Below are positions 1 through 9,110 of a stretch of 64,000 nt of DNA, one piece after another (positions within the stretch are counted from its first letter, which is position 1; every line of letters starts with the position of its first letter). Made by a program: the position numbers and the translations under genes. Below the pieces are notes generated by a model. That model worked only from the letters and a program-made list of their open reading frames with translations. It did no database searches and was not told the DNA's origin. The stretch comes from Ktedonobacter racemifer DSM 44963. Its GTDB lineage: Bacteria; Chloroflexota; Ktedonobacteria; Ktedonobacterales; Ktedonobacteraceae. The DNA lies in contig NZ_ADVG01000002.1 in the NCBI RefSeq assembly GCF_000178855.1, positions 620,001 to 684,000 of the forward strand, given 5' to 3'.

Positions 1-720
1 GTGAGGCTTGCCTTCCAGGGCCAGTTGGACCACGTAGCGAGAGCCCTGTGCATCGGCTCCTGCCGCTCTGGGACTACTGGCGGGACGTTGGATGAGGCGA
101 GCATACTTGATGCGATGCTTGAGGCCATGCGTGACCACTGGATCCTTCCAGTCGATAAGGGCAGGAAGGTGGTCTCCGTTCCAGAAGAGAAAGCCTGCGT
201 TTCCGGTTTCGGGCGGCTGGAGTACAAACCGAAGGCTCGTGTCGTTGCGCTTGTTCTCGATGCTGGAGAAGCCGCGTCCTCGGCTCTTGAAACGCACGCG
301 TTTGGCTTTGCCCAGGCAGACGCGATTGAGGGCACGGTAGGCGCGGGTGGCCAGGGTTTGCGCCAGCACCGCCTCGATATGCTCAGCAATCCAGCCCACG
401 CGCAGCCCCTTGACCGCTTCATGCAAGGCTGCCTCGGTGAAGCCAGAAACTTTGCGCAAGGAGGAGAAGGCCGCTGCTCGTTCAGCCTTCTGAGTACGAG
501 GAAGAGCACATGCCTCTTGCCAGGCGGAAGTAGCCCGCATGTGCCTCAAACGCTTCTGGCCTTCGGAGAGGATGGCATTGTAGAGCTGGCGAGCCGCTTC
601 CAGGTGAGCGCGCAGGCGGGCGGCTTGTCCTGGATCGACGACCAGAGGCAGTTCGAGCAGAAAGGTGGGGGTCGCAGGTCGTTTCTCCTGCTTGCGCGAT
701 TCCTGGCGTGTCTTGGGCAT
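1..720 (-). CDS. tnpB: TnpB-family RNA-guided nuclease, N-terminal part (runs off window)
   Basis: Reverse-strand reading frame open from ATG at 720 to the window edge, 240 codons with no stop. An AGGAGGAG ribosome binding site lies just upstream of the ATG. The frame closely matches the decayed TnpB at 40149-41723: both carry 'AHLEAAR.LYNA', 'ALPR..K..RA.AFS.LRK' and 'QTLATRAY.A.NRVC.GKA'. The RuvC catalytic part should lie outside the window. TnpB proteins of IS605/IS1341-type elements are transposon-encoded RNA-guided nucleases. No tnpA accompanies it here. The open frame on the opposite strand over the same bases is a shadow. Confidence 0.85.
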   Translation of the reverse strand, partial: MPKTRQESRKQEKRPATPTFLLELPLVVDPGQAARLRAHLEAARQLYNAILSEGQKRLRHMRATSAWQEACALPRTQKAERAAAFSSLRKVSGFTEAALHEAVKGLRVGWIAEHIEAVLAQTLATRAYRALNRVCLGKAKRVRFKSRGRGFSSIENKRNDTSLRFVLQPPETGNAGFLFWNGDHLPALIDWKDPVVTHGLKHRIKYARLIQRPASSPRAAGADAQGSRYVVQLALEGKPH

Positions 721-867
721 CTGCGCTCCTCCTTCAAGCTCACACATGCGACCAATCGTCGTACGTCTATTCTACCAGAGAGACTGGAAGAACGCAAGTT
801 CTAGAGGTGTTCTTTCTTCTGTTCTCTTCTCGCGCACGGGAGTGGCGACCGTGCCCCCAGATGGGGG

Positions 868-899
868 TTCATCCTCGGCATCAATGACCGGGGCTTTCT
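868..899 (-). repeat. Left-end hairpin of the tnpB element
   Basis: Read on the minus strand, this is AGAAAGCCCCGG, a short loop, then a partly complementary CCGAGGATGAA. The same block (AGAAAGCCCCG...GGGGATGAA) occurs upstream of the related tnpB copy at 39766-39800. Subterminal hairpins of this kind mark IS200/IS605 left ends. It lies about 150 nt upstream of the tnpB start. The exact cleavage site cannot be set by eye. Confidence 0.5.
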
Positions 900-980
900 C
901 GCCACGATCTCTGTAAAAGCACCATAAGAAAAATATTCTCGTGGCCCAATATATCACTTTAGAATAGCAAGGAAGTTTTC

Positions 981-2147
981 ATGAGCACTTTCATCAGCAA
1001 TACGCCTGTTCGGGTTGTAGCCCCCAGGAAACCTCGCCTTCTGAGTCCGCAAAGGATCATAGCGACCTTGCTCTCGCTGATTCTTCTATGCGTGATCGCG
1101 TGCGGAGGCATTGGCTATTACTTCTCCAATGTACTTTTAGTACCTACGCACGATATATCCTATAATTTAGAGGCAACCAATGTGAGCACGCAAGTGGTGA
1201 CGCTGCCACACACCCAGGACACCGAGCAGCCAGGTACATTTGGTATCACCTGGGCCAACGGAGCGGCCATAGTGGGCAAGATTACCGACGAAAACCAAGA
1301 CACCGTGACGCGCCAGTTACTCCAGACAACCGCCCCTCTGACATCACACACTATGGTTTCCTGGAATAGAGAGGTATATCTAAACGGATTGAAGGATGCA
1401 CTGGAGCTACACATCAGCACCGTTCAAGTCTCGACGTCTTTAGGAGAGATGCCCGCCTGGTATGTGCCTGGTAAGCTGGATACCTGGGGCATCCTGGTTC
1501 ATGGGCGAGGCGATACGCTTGATAGCAGCCTGCGTTTCATGCAACCACTGGCGAAACTTGGCATACCAATGCTTGCCATCTCGTATAGAAATGATATGAA
1601 TGCTCCAGCCAGCACGGATGGCTACTATCATCTTGGTGATACCGAGTGGCAGGATCTGGAGGCTGGCGTCAAGTATGCCCTGGCGCATGGCGCCCACCAC
1701 CTCGTGCTATATGGCTGGTCGATGGGTGGGGCGATCGTTGAAGCGTTCCAGCATCGCTCACAATATGCGAGCAACGTTCAGGCGCTCGTGCTCGATGCCC
1801 CCCTGCTCGATTGGCGCTCCACGCTGAGCTTTCAGGCCGCCAGTCGCTACTTGCCAGATGTGGTTGCCAGCACCGCCGAGTTCTTCGCCACTCAACGCGC
1901 CAGAATCAATTTCGACGCGCTCAACCAGCTCAAGCAGCCGCAGGGCAAGACACCAATTCTGCTCTTCCATGGCACAGATGATACCACCACGCCCGTCTCG
2001 GTAAGCGATGCCTTCGCGCAAGCACATACCGATATTGTCACCTATGATCGCGTCAATGGTGCCAACCATGTCCAATCATGGAATCTCGATCCCCAGTGGT
2101 ATGACACACAAGTGGAATCGTATCTGACGCGCGTATTGCATCTGTAA
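981..2147 (+). CDS. Membrane-anchored alpha/beta hydrolase
   Basis: 388 residues. A basic N-terminus is followed by one hydrophobic segment (about residues 25-50, 'IIATLLSLILLCVIACGGIG'), which suggests membrane anchoring with an extracytoplasmic catalytic domain. The nucleophile elbow is visible as GWSMGG (GxSxG), the acid as 'LLFHGTDDTTTP' and the catalytic His in 'NGANHVQSW'. These are the triad elements of prolyl-oligopeptidase or lipase-like alpha/beta hydrolases. Substrate is unknown. It is a single gene between two tnpB elements, so no operon context helps. An AAGGAAG-like ribosome site precedes the ATG. Confidence 0.8.
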   Translation: MSTFISNTPVRVVAPRKPRLLSPQRIIATLLSLILLCVIACGGIGYYFSNVLLVPTHDISYNLEATNVSTQVVTLPHTQDTEQPGTFGITWANGAAIVGKITDENQDTVTRQLLQTTAPLTSHTMVSWNREVYLNGLKDALELHISTVQVSTSLGEMPAWYVPGKLDTWGILVHGRGDTLDSSLRFMQPLAKLGIPMLAISYRNDMNAPASTDGYYHLGDTEWQDLEAGVKYALAHGAHHLVLYGWSMGGAIVEAFQHRSQYASNVQALVLDAPLLDWRSTLSFQAASRYLPDVVASTAEFFATQRARINFDALNQLKQPQGKTPILLFHGTDDTTTPVSVSDAFAQAHTDIVTYDRVNGANHVQSWNLDPQWYDTQVESYLTRVLHL

Positions 2148-2280
2148 TCATTCTTGCTACATGTGACACTCCGCATCGGTTGAAACCGAGCAGCTTCTGC
2201 CACTCTTCCGTAGTCGGCATTCTGAGTAGGTGAGGCGTAGCCTCTACTCGGTTTGACTGCCGTAGTGGGGGAGGAATAGC

Positions 2281-3782
2281 TCAGGGTCGCTCGTCCATCC
2301 AGAGCGTTCCCTGTTGCGCGGTGCCATGCACGTTGCGTTCTCCATGCCTAGCCTCAGAGATGGATGGTCCCTTTTGACGTTTGGCGTCTTGGGAGAGAGC
2401 AACACCTGTCTCTTTCGAGACTCTGCCTGCACGTCGCACAGCAGTATGAGGCTTTTCTTTGAAGGGTTCTCCATAGCGCTCAAGCAAGCGCTGACCGATC
2501 TTGAGACTGGCATTGCGGTCGGCGTGTCCGCGCATCTGGCACTGTGGGCAGACGACCAGAGCAGCGCCGGGAGTATAGCCCGATTCTGGCTGTCCCTGAT
2601 TGTAGCGAATGACAGCGGCGTGGCAGCGATGACATTGTCTGCTGGTATTGCGCGGATTGACCCAGCTGGTGATGATGCCACTTGCATTCCACGCCTTATA
2701 TTTGCTGTAGCGGAAAATGCGCCCTTTCATCCAGTAGGCTCGCTTCGTATTGCCACGACGCGAATACTTCCCCTTTTCTGGCTGGAGATTGCCCAGGTGC
2801 TCAAAGACCAGGATGCTGGCCTGATGTTCCTTGGCGAACTGGACAATGCGACCGCTGACCAGGTGCGCGATGTGTTCATCAAGATGGCGGATTTTGCGCC
2901 AGAGGTCGGCATTGTCCTGTTCATTCTCCGCCATGATGCCAGTCTGTGATCGGTTGCGTGCAATGCGTCCAAGCAGCAACTTCCTAAAGCCCGCTATCTC
3001 TGTGCCATTTCCGATGAAGGAGGTGGCCAGGATGGTGCCTTCAACTGTCTGGACGCTGCATACGGCTATGTGCTGGTCGAGATTGAGATCGACCGCACAG
3101 ATGCGGGTCTGTGGATTGGTCGTGATCTGCTGCTCAACGTTGGCGGGAGCAGCGAAGGTCTTTTCGATGGGAGTATGCAGCCACCACTGCTTTCCCCTGC
3201 GAACCAGGGAAGGGCTCCCCATCTGGAAACCTTCGGGGAGATCGCGTGAGAGCAGACCAACCTTGAGCCAGGACCAACACGTCCCGGTCCAGACCGATGC
3301 CGCAGGATGCAGTGATCATAGCGCTCTTTCCACTGGCTCGCGTAGAAGGGAACCGACTTGTTCCAACTACGTGGTGGGACCGGTGGTCGCTCTCGGAACG
3401 GCTTCGACTTTTTGCCCTTGCGAGGCTTCTTTAATTCGTGTTTCTCCTTGCGCGCTCGCCATTTTTTGAGCGAGGAAAAGAAGGAGCGAGAAGAACCAAG
3501 CGCCGCATTGATGGCGGCACGGCGAAACATGGCCGGGATATCTGGGGCGATGTCTGTGAGCGGCATGATGGGCGCCGGGTTTGCCTCTGTCGCATGGGTG
3601 AGCCTTTCCAGCGCCGTGAGCGCCTCTTTGTTTGTGAGAGCCAGGAGGCCTTCATGAGCCTGGATACACTCGAAGTAGAAGGCGACGACACGGTTGAAGA
3701 GGGCCTGATTGGCCGCAAAGACTTCAGCATGCTGCGGCTGGTAGTGCAATGCCGATCGTATCGTGCTGGTCGCCTTGGCCAT
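2281..3782 (-). pseudogene. tnpB: tnpB, interrupted by a frameshift
   Basis: Two reverse-strand frames together make one TnpB. The N-terminal part starts at ATG 3782 ('MAKATSTIRSALHYQ') and stays in frame to about 3290. The remainder continues in another frame ('WLKVGLLSRDLPEGFQMGSPSLVRRG') to the stop at 2281. RuvC motifs are present in the second part: 'AVDLNLDQ' (Asp), 'LVFEHLG' (Glu) and 'HADRNAS' (Asp). A zinc finger is formed by 'CHRC' and 'CPQC'. One indel near 3270-3300 explains the break, either a true mutation or a sequence error. It belongs to a different TnpB subfamily from the copy at the window start. Confidence 0.8.
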
Positions 3783-3939
3783 GTCTGCTTTCTCCTTGCC
3801 CCGTGTGCTCCTCCTGATACTGAGTATAGCATGCCTAGAACATCTTTTCAACAAGCAAGGGCTCAAGCCCGGACACACCTTACCCCGCTCCCAAGAGACG
3901 GGGCTTGCGGTGGGCTCAAGCCCAAAATGTCATAACAAG

Positions 3940-3962
3940 CCCGTCTCCTTGAAGGGGACGGG
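3940..3962 (-). repeat. Left-end hairpin of the second tnpB element
   Basis: CCCGTC-tCC-TTGAA-GG-gGACGGG forms a hairpin about 160 nt upstream of the tnpB start at 3782. Position and shape match IS200/IS605 left ends. With tnpB and the non-coding 3' end near 2150-2280, the element would span roughly 2150-3975. Boundaries are approximate. Confidence 0.4.
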
Positions 3963-3975
3963 TACTTGACTAAGA

Positions 3976-4329
3976 TCAATAAAGCATTTGCGAACTAGGC
4001 AGGGGCATCAAAGACGTAATGTCGATGTGCTGAGAAAGAGGCAGGGGAACAGTGGAGAAATCAAGAATATCCTCATCCATATGCAGCATTCTGAAAAGGC
4101 TATTCTTGAAAAAGAGCGGCACCTTTTCACCATTGAGCCAGATACAAATAATCCCTTCCTGTCTGCGCTGGCTCGAGCCAGAATAGACAATTTTTGCTTC
4201 TCCCGCAGCTTCTGCCTTAATTTTATCTTCAATTTCATAGACGAGTTGTCTCAAAACAGAAAGTGAACATGTACATACAATATATGATTCAGTTCCTTCT
4301 AGCACCTTTCCACCTCTCTTCATATACAT
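3976..4329 (-). CDS. Hypothetical protein, 117 aa
   Basis: Starts with ATG at 4329, with AGGAAGG correctly spaced upstream. The sequence alternates charged and hydrophobic stretches, with no membrane segment or recognised motif. The middle has a lysine/glutamate-rich helix ('YEIEDKIKAEAAGEAK'). I do not recognise the family. The good ribosome site supports a real gene. It is divergent from the HD/LuxR regulator at 4549, with a 220-nt intergenic region. Confidence 0.5.
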   Translation of the reverse strand: MYMKRGGKVLEGTESYIVCTCSLSVLRQLVYEIEDKIKAEAAGEAKIVYSGSSQRRQEGIICIWLNGEKVPLFFKNSLFRMLHMDEDILDFSTVPLPLSQHIDITSLMPLPSSQMLY

Positions 4330-4548
4330 CCTTCCTCTCTACCTTTCCGACAACAAGAGCAATCTATCTGCTTTCAGGATGGTGTTATTACTATCTACTC
4401 TTGTACTTTGCTTCTTCCGCGATAATAGGTATAATGTGAGAGAAGTGTAGCATATAACCTTATGGTCATACATCGGTGAGTTCCCCTATATCCAAATCTT
4501 TTTTTATAGAATAGAGAACTGTTTGCGCAACACAGGTGAGAGCGTGTT

Positions 4549-6120
4549 ATGGTTGAAAACAAGCGGTCAGATGAGAATCTAGCGACGCTGCTCTGCGCGC
4601 TTTCCTTTGCCACGGGTATGGGATTTGGCGAGGATATGGAGCATGGGCTAAAAAGCGCCTACCTCGGCCTCCAGCTGGCCTGCGCCCTTCGACTCTCGCC
4701 CGATATACAGGAAGCCGTCTTCTACGGCGCGCTGCTCAAGGATGTCGGCTGCACTGCCTGCTCGGCAGGTATTTCGGCCTTCTTTCCAGACGACGAACAG
4801 GTACCACGCGCTGATTTTATGCTCGTCGACCCATCACAGCTTCATGAAATGCTGGGCTGGCTCTCGCGCAATGTCCCCCTGGATGCACGCTTCCCCAGTC
4901 GCGTCGCCAGGCTCTTCTCCTTCCTCGCCCAATGTGGCCCTGTCATTCGTGAAGCCATGCGCGGACATTGTGAAGTGGCTGAACTCTTTGCGCGCAGGCT
5001 CGGGTTTCCAGAGACTGTGCAACACACGCTCCGCTTCCAGTGGGAACGTTGGGATGGCAAAGGGTTGGCCTATAGTTTAAAGGCCAGCGAGATCCCGCTT
5101 CCCGCGCGCATCTTACACCTGGCACAGGTCATGGAACTCACAACCAGTGTTGGAGGAACAGCCGCAGCACGCACCCTCGCCAGAGAAAGGCAAGGTACCC
5201 GCTTTGATCCCGACATCGTGGAAGCATTTCTGCAACTGACCCGCTCAGACCAGGAGGGAGACGACCTGGAGCACCCAATAACCCGCCAGGCGATCATACA
5301 AATGCGCCCATATACATCCGCTGATACTGTCACGACAGATCGCAAAGAAGATGTATGCCAGGCTCTGGCGGACTTTGTTGATGGCAAGACGCCTGGAACC
5401 TGGCATCACTCACAACTTGTCGCTCAGGTAGCGGAGGGCGTAGGCAAGCAGCTTGACTTGAACCCTGGCGAACTCTACACATTGAAATGTTCGGCCCTGG
5501 TTCATGACATTGGCAAGGTCGCGACACCCTTTGGTATTCTTGTCAAAGGAGCACGTAGATCCCAAAGCGAATGGGAAATTTATCGCCTCCACTCTTACTA
5601 TACCCAGCGTGTCCTGGAACAGGTCGCTCCGTTGCGCGACCTTGCCCCCATTGCCGCATCCCATCACGAATGGGTCAACGGGCAAGGCTACCATAGGCAA
5701 CTCCAGGGTGAGCAGATACCACTTGCAGGGCGTATTCTTGCCGTCGCCAACACCTATGTGCGCGCAATGCAAGATGGGCAACAGCATGAGGAGCAACCTT
5801 CGCGTGTACTTGCTTCAATGTCTGCATACGTGGGAACACAACTTGACCCCATATGCTATGAGGCCCTGGTCGCATCCTTGCAAGCTGGCGATGTCGGCAA
5901 GAAAGCAGTGCTGAAGCGTTCACAGGCGACCGATCTGACCCAGCGCGAAATAGAGGTGGTGCGCCTCCTCACCCAGGGCCAGAACACCCCTCAAATCGCA
6001 CGCACCCTGAGTATCAGTAAAAAAACGGTTGAACACCACCTGGCCCATATCTATACAAAATTCGGCGTCTCCTGCCGCACTGCCGCGGTTGCCTACGCCG
6101 TACAACAAAACCTCGTCTAG
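4549..6120 (+). CDS. HD-GYP-like phosphohydrolase fused to LuxR-type DNA-binding domain
   Basis: 523 residues in three parts. The N-terminal third is HD-like but degenerate ('LLKDVGC'). The middle has 'ALVHDIGKVATP' and 'ASHHEWVNGQGYH', matching HD-GYP motifs except that the GYP signature reads GQGYH. The C-terminus (about 455-523) is a LuxR/GerE helix-turn-helix ('LTQREIEVVRLLTQGQ', 'ISKKTVEHHLAHIYTKFGV'). HD-GYP proteins hydrolyse cyclic di-GMP or related nucleotides, so this may couple nucleotide sensing or turnover to transcription. Activity is uncertain given the altered GYP motif. It is monocistronic. Confidence 0.8.
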   Translation: MVENKRSDENLATLLCALSFATGMGFGEDMEHGLKSAYLGLQLACALRLSPDIQEAVFYGALLKDVGCTACSAGISAFFPDDEQVPRADFMLVDPSQLHEMLGWLSRNVPLDARFPSRVARLFSFLAQCGPVIREAMRGHCEVAELFARRLGFPETVQHTLRFQWERWDGKGLAYSLKASEIPLPARILHLAQVMELTTSVGGTAAARTLARERQGTRFDPDIVEAFLQLTRSDQEGDDLEHPITRQAIIQMRPYTSADTVTTDRKEDVCQALADFVDGKTPGTWHHSQLVAQVAEGVGKQLDLNPGELYTLKCSALVHDIGKVATPFGILVKGARRSQSEWEIYRLHSYYTQRVLEQVAPLRDLAPIAASHHEWVNGQGYHRQLQGEQIPLAGRILAVANTYVRAMQDGQQHEEQPSRVLASMSAYVGTQLDPICYEALVASLQAGDVGKKAVLKRSQATDLTQREIEVVRLLTQGQNTPQIARTLSISKKTVEHHLAHIYTKFGVSCRTAAVAYAVQQNLV

Positions 6121-6305
6121 CATTATGAGAATCTCATCAGGTTAAGGAGAGCAAACTTTGGGGGCTGTGCCTCGCGCCCTTGTGAAGCGCCCCCGGTGGC
6201 CAGCGTTCGTACCCGGCGAGATAATGCATGCGGGCAAAGGTCTCATTCTAGCACATGTGGGTGAAAGCTAGCTATCCAGGAACAAAGCAGCCAGGTAAAA
6301 CACAT

Positions 6306-6332
6306 CGCAGGTATCTCGATGAGACACCTGCG
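6306..6332 (-). terminator. Hairpin downstream of the SDR gene
   Basis: CGCAGGTATCTC-GAT-GAGACACCTGCG: 12-bp arms with one mismatch and a 3-nt loop, 12 nt past the SDR stop. No strong T-run follows, so it may terminate transcription weakly or protect the 3' end. Confidence 0.45.
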
Positions 6333-6343
6333 ACCAGGATCAT

Positions 6344-7093
6344 TTAGATTTGAGCCTGCCCTCCATCGACGAAGAGTTCAATCCCGTTGACAAAGCTGCT
6401 CTCATCCGATGCGAGGAACACGGCGGCTTTCGCAATTTCGTCAGGATCGCCTAATCGCCCTAGTGGCACGATGGACGCGAAGTGCGTCAAAAGCTGTTCA
6501 CGCTCCTCCTCAGTCTGTACTAAGCCATTCAGTCCCGGCGTATTGGTCGGGCCAGGGCTGATCGCGTTGACCCGGATCTGGCGGGCTCTCAGGTCCAGAA
6601 TCCAACTGCGCGCGAACGAGCGTACAGCAGCCTTGGCTGCACTGTAAACACTCAACGCTTCAATACCTGTAATCGAGGTCGTCGAGCCAGTGAGAATGAC
6701 TGAACCGCCGTCTCTCAAGAGGGGAAGTGCCTTTTGCACGGTAAAGAGCGTCCCTTTGACATTGGTGTTAATCGTTTGATCAAAGTGAGCTTCAGTGATG
6801 GCCTCCAATGCAACCAGTTCTCCCCCACCAGCGTTGGCGAAGAGGATGTCAATGTGATCGTGACGCTGCTTGACCGTAGTATACAAACGATCAAGATCCG
6901 CGAGATTCGAGATATCCGATTGAACTCCAGTAATATTTCTCCCGATCTGCTTGACTGCCTCATCGAGTAGGCCCTGACGGCGACCGGTGATATAGACATA
7001 TGCCCCCTCTGCGACGAAGCGCTGAGCTGTGGCGAGGCCAATGCCGCTGTTCCCACCCGTGATAACAGCAACTTTCCCTTCGAGTTTGGTCAT
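6344..7093 (-). CDS. Short-chain dehydrogenase/reductase (classical SDR)
   Basis: 249 residues, the usual length of classical SDRs. It has the glycine-rich NAD(P) motif 'TGGNSGIG' near residue 12, 'NAG' near residue 90, a Ser in 'ILTGSTTS', the catalytic 'YSAAKAA' (YxxxK) and 'ISPGPTNTPG' after it. It reduces or oxidises a small carbonyl or alcohol substrate with NAD(P)(H); the substrate cannot be told. It is transcribed divergently from the MmyB-like regulator at 7366, an arrangement known for that regulator family, so it is the probable target of that regulator. Confidence 0.85.
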   Translation of the reverse strand: MTKLEGKVAVITGGNSGIGLATAQRFVAEGAYVYITGRRQGLLDEAVKQIGRNITGVQSDISNLADLDRLYTTVKQRHDHIDILFANAGGGELVALEAITEAHFDQTINTNVKGTLFTVQKALPLLRDGGSVILTGSTTSITGIEALSVYSAAKAAVRSFARSWILDLRARQIRVNAISPGPTNTPGLNGLVQTEEEREQLLTHFASIVPLGRLGDPDEIAKAAVFLASDESSFVNGIELFVDGGQAQI

Positions 7094-7267
7094 GATTGTT
7101 CCTTTTCTTCTTACCTATGGTCGTTCCTGCAAATTACCCCTTTTGCAGAAAAACATCTCTATTGATCATATCTCTTGTGCTGAAACCAGCGTCACTGCCC
7201 TGCAAGCATACTCGAGTTTTCCGAAGAGGCAGTAGGTATTGGTTCCAGGAAATAGTATAGGAGGCAG

Positions 7268-7299
7268 CAGGTGTTGTACCAAGTGTAAAACTACACCTG
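7268..7299. promoter_or_regulatory. Inverted repeat between SDR and MmyB-like regulator
   Basis: CAGGTGT and ACACCTG form a 7-bp inverted repeat with an 18-nt spacer in the divergent intergenic region, about 67 nt upstream of the regulator start. Position fits an operator for the adjacent regulator. Inference only. Confidence 0.3.
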
Positions 7300-7365
7300 G
7301 ATTGGCGAGAGATCATTCTCTATGGCTTGATAAATCTTATCCAATCCTCATAGCAGGAGAGAGGC

Positions 7366-8322
7366 ATGATTGAAAGCAAACCCAAATCTTCTCAGAGATC
7401 AAATGTGCTGCGCGATACTCTTGAGGAGATTGAAATCCTGCGGCTCGCTCGTCAGGAAGAGGTGAGGGATCACCCTCATCCACTCCTCAAACGCTTTACG
7501 CAACAGGAGCTAACTGATGAAGTGTGTCCTACCTATAAAAATTTGCTGGTCGGCCGCTCACAGCGAATTCCCAGCCGCCAGACGTTGATGCAGATTGCCG
7601 ATTATCTGGAATGTACCATTGCCCAGCGCAATGACTTGCTCTTAGCCGCTCGTTATCTTCCAGAAAGTCTTGAATTAAAGGGTCTTGAACTCCAGCAAGC
7701 GTTAGAGCAGGCCCGACAGCTCATGAGAACCCTCCCCTATCCCGCCATGCTTGTGACACATACCCTGGAAATAGAAGCCCTCAACGAAGCCTTCCAGCGT
7801 CTCTTTGAGCTTCCCTTACTCACCGCGCTTCCACGTACACAACGACATGTCCTCCCTTTATTTTTTCGGTATGACTTGCCGATCCGAAGGCGCTCAACCT
7901 TTAATGAGCAGGCCATCACAGCCTGGCAGGCTGGTGTATCACGGGGCATTCAACTCTTTAAGCAAAGCAACAGGTTATATCAATTTGAGCCGTGGTATCA
8001 AGAACTGGTAGACCAGTTCTGCGCAGTCGCCGATTTTCGTCAGCATTGGGAGCGAACACCTGAGCTACGCGATCAGCACCAGGAGCCATCAAAGTTGCTG
8101 CTCGGCCAAAATGCCACAACTGGAGAAATGCTCCCCATTCAACTCCAGCATATTCGCATCTCGGTCTGTAGCCACATGTATCCCTGTATCATGGCGCTTC
8201 TCCCCCTGGATGACGCGGCTCGCGCTGTCATTGCATCCCTTAGCAATGCAGAGGGATCTATGCTCAATGATCTGGCATGGGCAAAATCAGGCCAGAAAGT
8301 TGTCCCAAAAGTGACCGCGTAA
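7366..8322 (+). CDS. MmyB-like (MltR-type) XRE-family transcriptional regulator
   Basis: 318 residues. An N-terminal helix-turn-helix of the Xre type (about 45-110, 'PTYKNLLVGRSQRIPSRQTLMQIADYLEC') is followed by a PAS-like ligand-binding domain typical of MmyB regulators ('PAMLVTHTLEIEALNEAFQRLF' and 'FFRYDLPIRRRS'). The start is supported by GCAGGAGAGAG upstream of the ATG. MmyB-like regulators often lie divergent from an SDR gene, exactly as here. The redox cluster starting at 8400 on the same strand may be part of its regulon. The ligand is unknown; a fatty-acid-like ligand is possible from the family. Confidence 0.8.
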   Translation: MIESKPKSSQRSNVLRDTLEEIEILRLARQEEVRDHPHPLLKRFTQQELTDEVCPTYKNLLVGRSQRIPSRQTLMQIADYLECTIAQRNDLLLAARYLPESLELKGLELQQALEQARQLMRTLPYPAMLVTHTLEIEALNEAFQRLFELPLLTALPRTQRHVLPLFFRYDLPIRRRSTFNEQAITAWQAGVSRGIQLFKQSNRLYQFEPWYQELVDQFCAVADFRQHWERTPELRDQHQEPSKLLLGQNATTGEMLPIQLQHIRISVCSHMYPCIMALLPLDDAARAVIASLSNAEGSMLNDLAWAKSGQKVVPKVTA

Positions 8323-8399
8323 CCCTCTTTCTCTATAGATGATCACGAAGAGTGGTCATGAGCATAACATCTCCATTGAGAGAAAAGGAAAGAGGGAAG

Positions 8400-9110
8400 A
8401 TGGCAACAAATATCCCATCAGGCTCTTTAGCAAGCATAGTAGCAAGCACGATTCCAACCGACATTCCATTGCAGGAACAGATTGATACATTCGTGGCTCG
8501 GGGGGCAAAATATGTCCCAGAAGAAATGGCGAGGCAAGTGGATAGCCACATTGAGCACCTTGCCGCGTCTGGCGTCGCGGAATCCGCGCTGAAGGAAGAT
8601 GAGCAGGCGCCCGATTTCACGCTGCCTGACGCCTTGGGGCAAGCGATGACGCTCTCGCAGCTACTCACACAGGGGCCGGTCGTCATCATATTCTATCGCG
8701 GCGAATGGTGTCCCTACTGCAACCTGGAATTGCGTGCCTATCAGAAGGCGTTACCGCAGCTCCAGGAACTGGGGGCAACACTTGTCGCGATTTCTCCACA
8801 GACGCCAGATCATAGCCTCTCAACACAGGAAAAGCACGAGCTGGCCTTTGTCGTACTTTCAGATAGGGGGAATCGTGTGGCACGAGCGTACGGGCTTGCC
8901 TTCGCACTAGACGAAGCGGGGAAAGCCTTGCATGCCCAGATTGGCGCAGACTTACCTGTCTACAACGGCGATAACTCATGGGAATTGCCGGTGCCAGGAA
9001 CATTTCTCATCGACCAATCCAGGACGGTTCGCCTGGCTTCCGTCGACTCGAACTTTTTCCACCGGCTTGATCCATCGGCCGTGATCGCGCGGCTTAAGGA
9101 GTTAAAATGA
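8400..9110 (+). CDS. Peroxiredoxin-like protein (AhpC/TSA family)
   Basis: About 236 residues from ATG 8400, chosen because GGAAAGAGGGA sits just upstream; an earlier start at 8352 lacks this. Thioredoxin-fold motifs are 'DEQAPDFTLPDALGQ' and 'FYRGEWCPYCNLELRAYQ', with a CxxC pair instead of the single peroxidatic Cys of most peroxiredoxins, then 'VPGTFLIDQ'. It likely reduces peroxides or acts as a thiol reductase in the cytosol. It is the first gene of a packed cluster and overlaps the next gene by 4 nt (ATGA). Confidence 0.8.
   Translation: MATNIPSGSLASIVASTIPTDIPLQEQIDTFVARGAKYVPEEMARQVDSHIEHLAASGVAESALKEDEQAPDFTLPDALGQAMTLSQLLTQGPVVIIFYRGEWCPYCNLELRAYQKALPQLQELGATLVAISPQTPDHSLSTQEKHELAFVVLSDRGNRVARAYGLAFALDEAGKALHAQIGADLPVYNGDNSWELPVPGTFLIDQSRTVRLASVDSNFFHRLDPSAVIARLKELK

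Noticed and set aside
1..804. 267-aa open frame on the plus strand
   Set aside because: It is the shadow of a TnpB coding region on the minus strand, which matches the TnpB at 40149-41723 and has a good ribosome site.
2314..2949. 211-aa plus-strand open frame
   Set aside because: Lies opposite the RuvC half of a recognisable TnpB; no family match or ribosome site.
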